Below are positions 7,107 through 8,774 of a stretch of DNA of 8,774 nt, piece by piece. The notes under the pieces were generated by a model. The model did no database searches, was not told the DNA's origin, and saw only the letters and a list, made by a program, of their open reading frames with translations. The position numbers and the translations under genes were made by a program. The DNA is from an uncultured Bacteroidota bacterium (GTDB lineage Bacteria > Bacteroidota > Bacteroidia > Chitinophagales > Saprospiraceae): assembly GCA_937876435.1 (NCBI GenBank), contig CALEIL010000486.1, positions 1 through 8,774 on the forward strand, in the 5' to 3' direction. Position 1 is the first letter of the stretch. The number at the start of each line of letters is the position of its first letter.

Positions 7107-7141
7107 TTTAGTTTTAAATTTTGAATTTTTAGTTTTGAATT
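7107..7141. repeat. A/T-rich 7-bp tandem repeat array downstream of the HhH gene
   Basis: Five consecutive heptamers are visible: TTTAGTT, TTAAATT, TTGAATT, TTTAGTT and TTGAATT. The array begins 12 bp after the TGA stop of the helix-hairpin-helix gene. It shares the 7-bp period and gene-end position of the CATTCGT-type arrays, and its TTGAATT unit shares the GAAT core with their sense-strand unit ACGAATG. A 16-nt inverted copy lies at the end of the preceding OmpA gene. Confidence 0.65.
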
Positions 7142-7225
7142 GGCGTAGAGACAAATCACAATTTGTCTATAGGACGACCCGTACAAACGGCCGAAGGCCA
7201 CAAACCGCCCGCAGGCACCAGTTTC
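7142..7225. repeat. GC-richer structured block between two heptamer arrays
   Basis: This 84-bp block fills the convergent spacer between the A/T array and the CATTCGT-type array. It contains a perfect 8-bp hairpin AGACAAAT (7149-7156) / ATTTGTCT (7161-7168) with a CACA loop, a GGCC-GAA-GGCC mini-hairpin (7189-7199), and a 10-bp direct repeat with one mismatch, ACAAACGGCC (7183-7192) and ACAAACCGCC (7200-7209). It has no open reading frame that I would support. Its shape suggests a dispersed intergenic repeat. The first hairpin might also serve as a weak bidirectional transcription stop for the two converging genes, but it has no U-tract. Confidence 0.4.
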
Positions 7226-7253
7226 CATTCGTCCGTCGTCATATGTCACTCCT
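7226..7253. repeat. Degenerate CATTCGT-type heptamer array abutting the SpoIIAA-like gene stop
   Basis: Four heptamers are readable: CATTCGT, CCGTCGT, CATATGT and CACTCCT, the last overlapping the minus-strand TAG stop at 7252-7254. The first unit is identical to the unit of the array at 35-76. Both arrays lie in the same orientation relative to a minus-strand gene and touch its stop codon. This copy is more decayed than the first. Confidence 0.5.
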
Positions 7254-7602
7254 AATTCTCGATCCATTCCTTTGCTTCTGCCTTTATGGATAAGGGGTAG
7301 AACCGAACTTCTGCTCCTGATAACGGACGGATGGAATCCGCCATCCATTTCTCCCATTTCTGATCACCCAACAGAGCAATTTTCTCGACCTTATTTCGAA
7401 ATTTGAGGTCCAGATAGAGATCACGCCAAAAAGCCCGAAAGGTCCAGCCCTTGAATTGATTCATTTCATAGTAGAGTCTGATCTTGCCATATTCCCGGAC
7501 CGCGGAATGGACGAGGGACGAAATTTGGTCAAAGTCCTGGTTGCTTAATGTTCCGGAAACTACCATATAAAGAATATTTTGGTCGGAATTTAATTGTACC
7601 AT
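7252..7602 (-). CDS. SpoIIAA-like (STAS-fold) protein
   Basis: 116 residues, a usual length for the SpoIIAA-like family, small soluble cytoplasmic proteins with a STAS-type fold. Visible features are the N-terminal strand LYMVVSGTLSNQDFDQI (11-27), the central KIRLYYEMNQFKGWTFRAFWRDL (40-62) and KIALLGDQKWEKWMA (74-88), followed by AEVRFYPLSIKAEAKEWIEN, all in the family order. Such proteins resemble anti-sigma-factor antagonists, but I see no kinase or sigma factor partner here, and a regulatory role is not established. The ATG at 7602 has no in-frame ATG close upstream and no Shine-Dalgarno sequence. It converges on the OmpA/HhH pair and stands alone; the next gene on the same strand is 290 bp upstream. 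Confidence 0.82.
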   Translation of the reverse strand: MVQLNSDQNILYMVVSGTLSNQDFDQISSLVHSAVREYGKIRLYYEMNQFKGWTFRAFWRDLYLDLKFRNKVEKIALLGDQKWEKWMADSIRPLSGAEVRFYPLSIKAEAKEWIEN

Positions 7603-7759
7603 GGCAGTATATTTTAATATGATGATAAGTTACAAAAAATTATCGAAACCATCATCCTGGTACCACATATTCGCAAGTCTAAATAAAAACCCGGGACGTT
7701 TATATCTCGCAGATATCGCGGCCTATGGATTCCAGGGAGTTCTGGTGTTTAAAAAATAA
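7601..7759 (+). CDS. Possible 52-residue small ORF in the SpoIIAA-like upstream region (doubtful)
   Basis: A plus-strand frame runs from ATG at 7601 to TAA at 7757-7759 and encodes 52 residues, with further in-frame ATGs at 7619 and 7622. The later half reads NPGRLYLADIAAYGFQGVLV, which looks protein-like (alternating hydrophobic and polar residues, no rare-codon runs). Its first ATG overlaps the SpoIIAA-like start codon on the other strand within CCATGG. I recognise no family, there is no Shine-Dalgarno sequence, and the frame occupies the DNA where the SpoIIAA-like promoter should lie. Chance is the simplest explanation. Confidence 0.15.
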   Translation: MAVYFNMMISYKKLSKPSSWYHIFASLNKNPGRLYLADIAAYGFQGVLVFKK

Positions 7760-7892
7760 AAGGGTAAGTTGGGCATACAACAGGAAGCAGGTACATCAAA
7801 TACGAAATTTCGATTGAGATTCCTTAGTCAAAAGTCCTTCAAAAATTAAAATATCTCTGTGGTGATATCAGATGAGAAGAAAATATGAATCA
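7603..7892. other. 290-bp spacer between the SpoIIAA-like and MATE genes
   Basis: Both flanking genes are on the minus strand, so this stretch holds the 3' end region of the MATE gene and the promoter of the SpoIIAA-like gene. The promoter could not be pinned down: leftward, TAATTTTTTG (7633-7642 on the opposite strand) is only roughly like the -7 element. Other contents are the doubtful small ORF, a terminator-like hairpin near the MATE end and a palindrome CGAAATTTCG (7803-7812). No RNA gene is recognisable. Confidence 0.3.
7841..7868 (-). terminator. Weak intrinsic-terminator-like hairpin after the MATE gene
   Basis: Read on the minus strand, ATATC (7868-7864) pairs with GATAT (7855-7851) around an 8-nt loop, followed directly by the T-rich run TTTAATTTTT (7850-7841). 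It starts about 25 bp after the MATE stop codon, a suitable place. The stem is only 5 bp and A/T-rich, so its stability is doubtful. Confidence 0.25.
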
Positions 7893-8774
7893 CTACAAAT
7901 TCAATATATCCATGTCCTCCTTGCTTTGTCGGGCTTTTTCTTTCCATTGTCCGGACCTGTAATAAATGAAGGCCGTGGCGGCAGCTAGCAAATTGGAGAT
8001 AGGAAAGGCCCAATAGATCCCCTCAAAACCCAGGGAGGTATTGTTGGACAGAATATAAGCCAGGGGGAATCGTAATATCCACAGGTTGAGTATCGAAATC
8101 AGCATAGACGCCAGCGTGAACCCGGCACCGTTGAACACCCCCGTCATGGATTGCTGGACACCCAGGAGGCCAAATGAGGGAGCCATGATCCGGATAAACT
8201 TTGCACCGTCACGTATCACGTCGGGATCATTGGGGACAAAAAAGGCCAGAATCTGAGGAGCGAAAACAAATAACAATATGCCGACTGTTGTGAGTCCAAA
8301 AAAGGCAATCTTACTGCTCAGGTTGCCAGTCTTTTCGGCCCGCTGAATTTTACCTGCCCCCACGTTTTGACCGACCAATGTAGTGGTGGCGATCGATAGA
8401 CCCAAAGCGGGGATGATGACAAAACTCAATATTCTGGCACCTACCCCGTAAGCTGCCACTACCTCACTTCCAAAACTGGTGACCAGCATAACCATCACAG
8501 TGAGACCAGCGGCCCTGGTACTTTGATCCATACTGGCGGGTAGACCAATTTTCAATAGACGTCGGATATATGCAAGGTCCGGTTTCATGTCCCGCAAATT
8601 GATGTGAATACCCCTTTTTCCTCTGAATAAGATCCACAAACCTATCACGGCTGAAAGACTCTGGGTGATCACACTGGCCCAGGCAGCTCCCGACACTCCA
8701 TAAGCTGGAATCGGACCATATCCGAAAATGAACAACGGATCCAGTACCAAATTGAGAAATACCGTGAATAGTAC
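7893..8774 (-). CDS. MATE-family multidrug/metabolite exporter, 5' end outside the window
   Basis: 293 codons are present and the frame is open to the window edge: the residues VLFTVFLN precede LVLDPLFIFG, so the true start lies beyond 8774 and roughly 150-170 N-terminal residues are missing from a family norm near 450. MATE proteins are inner-membrane antiporters that export organic cations, drugs or metabolites using sodium or proton gradients. Recognisable parts are NLVLDPLFIFG, the hallmark late in the N-lobe, then GVSGAAWASVITQ, GLPASMDQSTRAAG at the start of the C-lobe, and the conserved TTTLVGQNVGAGKIQRAE loop, followed by the remaining hydrophobic segments and a short charged tail ending with TAG. 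No local partner or regulator is seen, so the substrate cannot be inferred. Confidence 0.93.
   Translation of the reverse strand, partial: VLFTVFLNLVLDPLFIFGYGPIPAYGVSGAAWASVITQSLSAVIGLWILFRGKRGIHINLRDMKPDLAYIRRLLKIGLPASMDQSTRAAGLTVMVMLVTSFGSEVVAAYGVGARILSFVIIPALGLSIATTTLVGQNVGAGKIQRAEKTGNLSSKIAFFGLTTVGILLFVFAPQILAFFVPNDPDVIRDGAKFIRIMAPSFGLLGVQQSMTGVFNGAGFTLASMLISILNLWILRFPLAYILSNNTSLGFEGIYWAFPISNLLAAATAFIYYRSGQWKEKARQSKEDMDILNL

Noticed and set aside
35..7253. CRISPR array or mobile-element att sites explaining the short repeats
   Set aside because: The units are contiguous 7-mers without spacers, no cas or integrase gene is present, and neighbouring genes look like ordinary chromosomal genes.
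7019..7357. Minus-strand frame of 112 codons across the convergent spacer
   Set aside because: It overlaps the ends of two better-supported genes and is translated largely through the heptamer arrays and hairpin block.
7803..7812. Perfect palindrome CGAAATTTCG as an operator
   Set aside because: About eight or nine 10-bp palindromes are expected by chance in a window of this size, and this one is not placed at a promoter I can identify.

Overview
The window looks like a chromosomal segment of a member of the Bacteroidota, possibly an environmental or marine Saprospiria/Cytophagia/Flavobacteriia-type lineage. Three things suggest this. Starts lack clear Shine-Dalgarno sequences and sit in A/T-rich leaders. 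The protein families are of that kind: a Tat-exported phosphocholine-type phospholipase C, a DUF6807 lipoprotein, and a short-anchored OmpA protein paired with a coiled-coil/helix-hairpin-helix membrane protein. Base composition is moderate. The taxonomy is inferred from style and families, not from a marker gene.

Layout. Positions 76-2622 (minus) encode a complete 848-residue phospholipase C. It is divergent, across a 229-bp spacer, from a plus-strand pair: a DUF6807 lipoprotein (2852-4087) and, 18 bp later, a PLP-dependent trans-sulfuration enzyme (4106-5281). After a 110-bp A/T-rich spacer with promoter-like sequence comes a second plus-strand pair: a membrane-anchored protein with two OmpA-like modules (5392-6354) and, 11 bp later, a membrane-anchored coiled-coil protein with a C-terminal helix-hairpin-helix domain (6366-7094). 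These face a minus-strand SpoIIAA-like (STAS-fold) protein (7252-7602). The right edge holds the C-terminal two thirds of a MATE-family exporter (minus, 7893 to past the window end).

The most unusual feature is in the spacers, not the genes. Degenerate 7-bp tandem repeats sit exactly at gene 3' ends. A CATTCGT-type array abuts the stop of the phospholipase gene (35-76) and another abuts the stop of the SpoIIAA-like gene (7226-7253). An A/T-rich heptamer array (TTTAGTT/TTGAATT) follows the helix-hairpin-helix gene (7107-7141). A 16-nt inverted copy of that last array forms the stop-codon region of the OmpA gene (6341-6356). Between the two arrays of the convergent spacer lies an 84-bp GC-richer block with hairpins and an internal direct repeat, which looks like a dispersed intergenic repeat.

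The genes do not form one obvious pathway. The phospholipase and the DUF6807 lipoprotein are exported, the OmpA/HhH pair is probably an envelope module, the trans-sulfuration enzyme acts on sulfur amino acids in the cytoplasm, and MATE is an exporter. I saw no RNA gene, CRISPR array, insertion sequence, phage gene or defence system. I do not claim an undescribed system. The best candidates for follow-up are the heptamer arrays and the OmpA/HhH pair.
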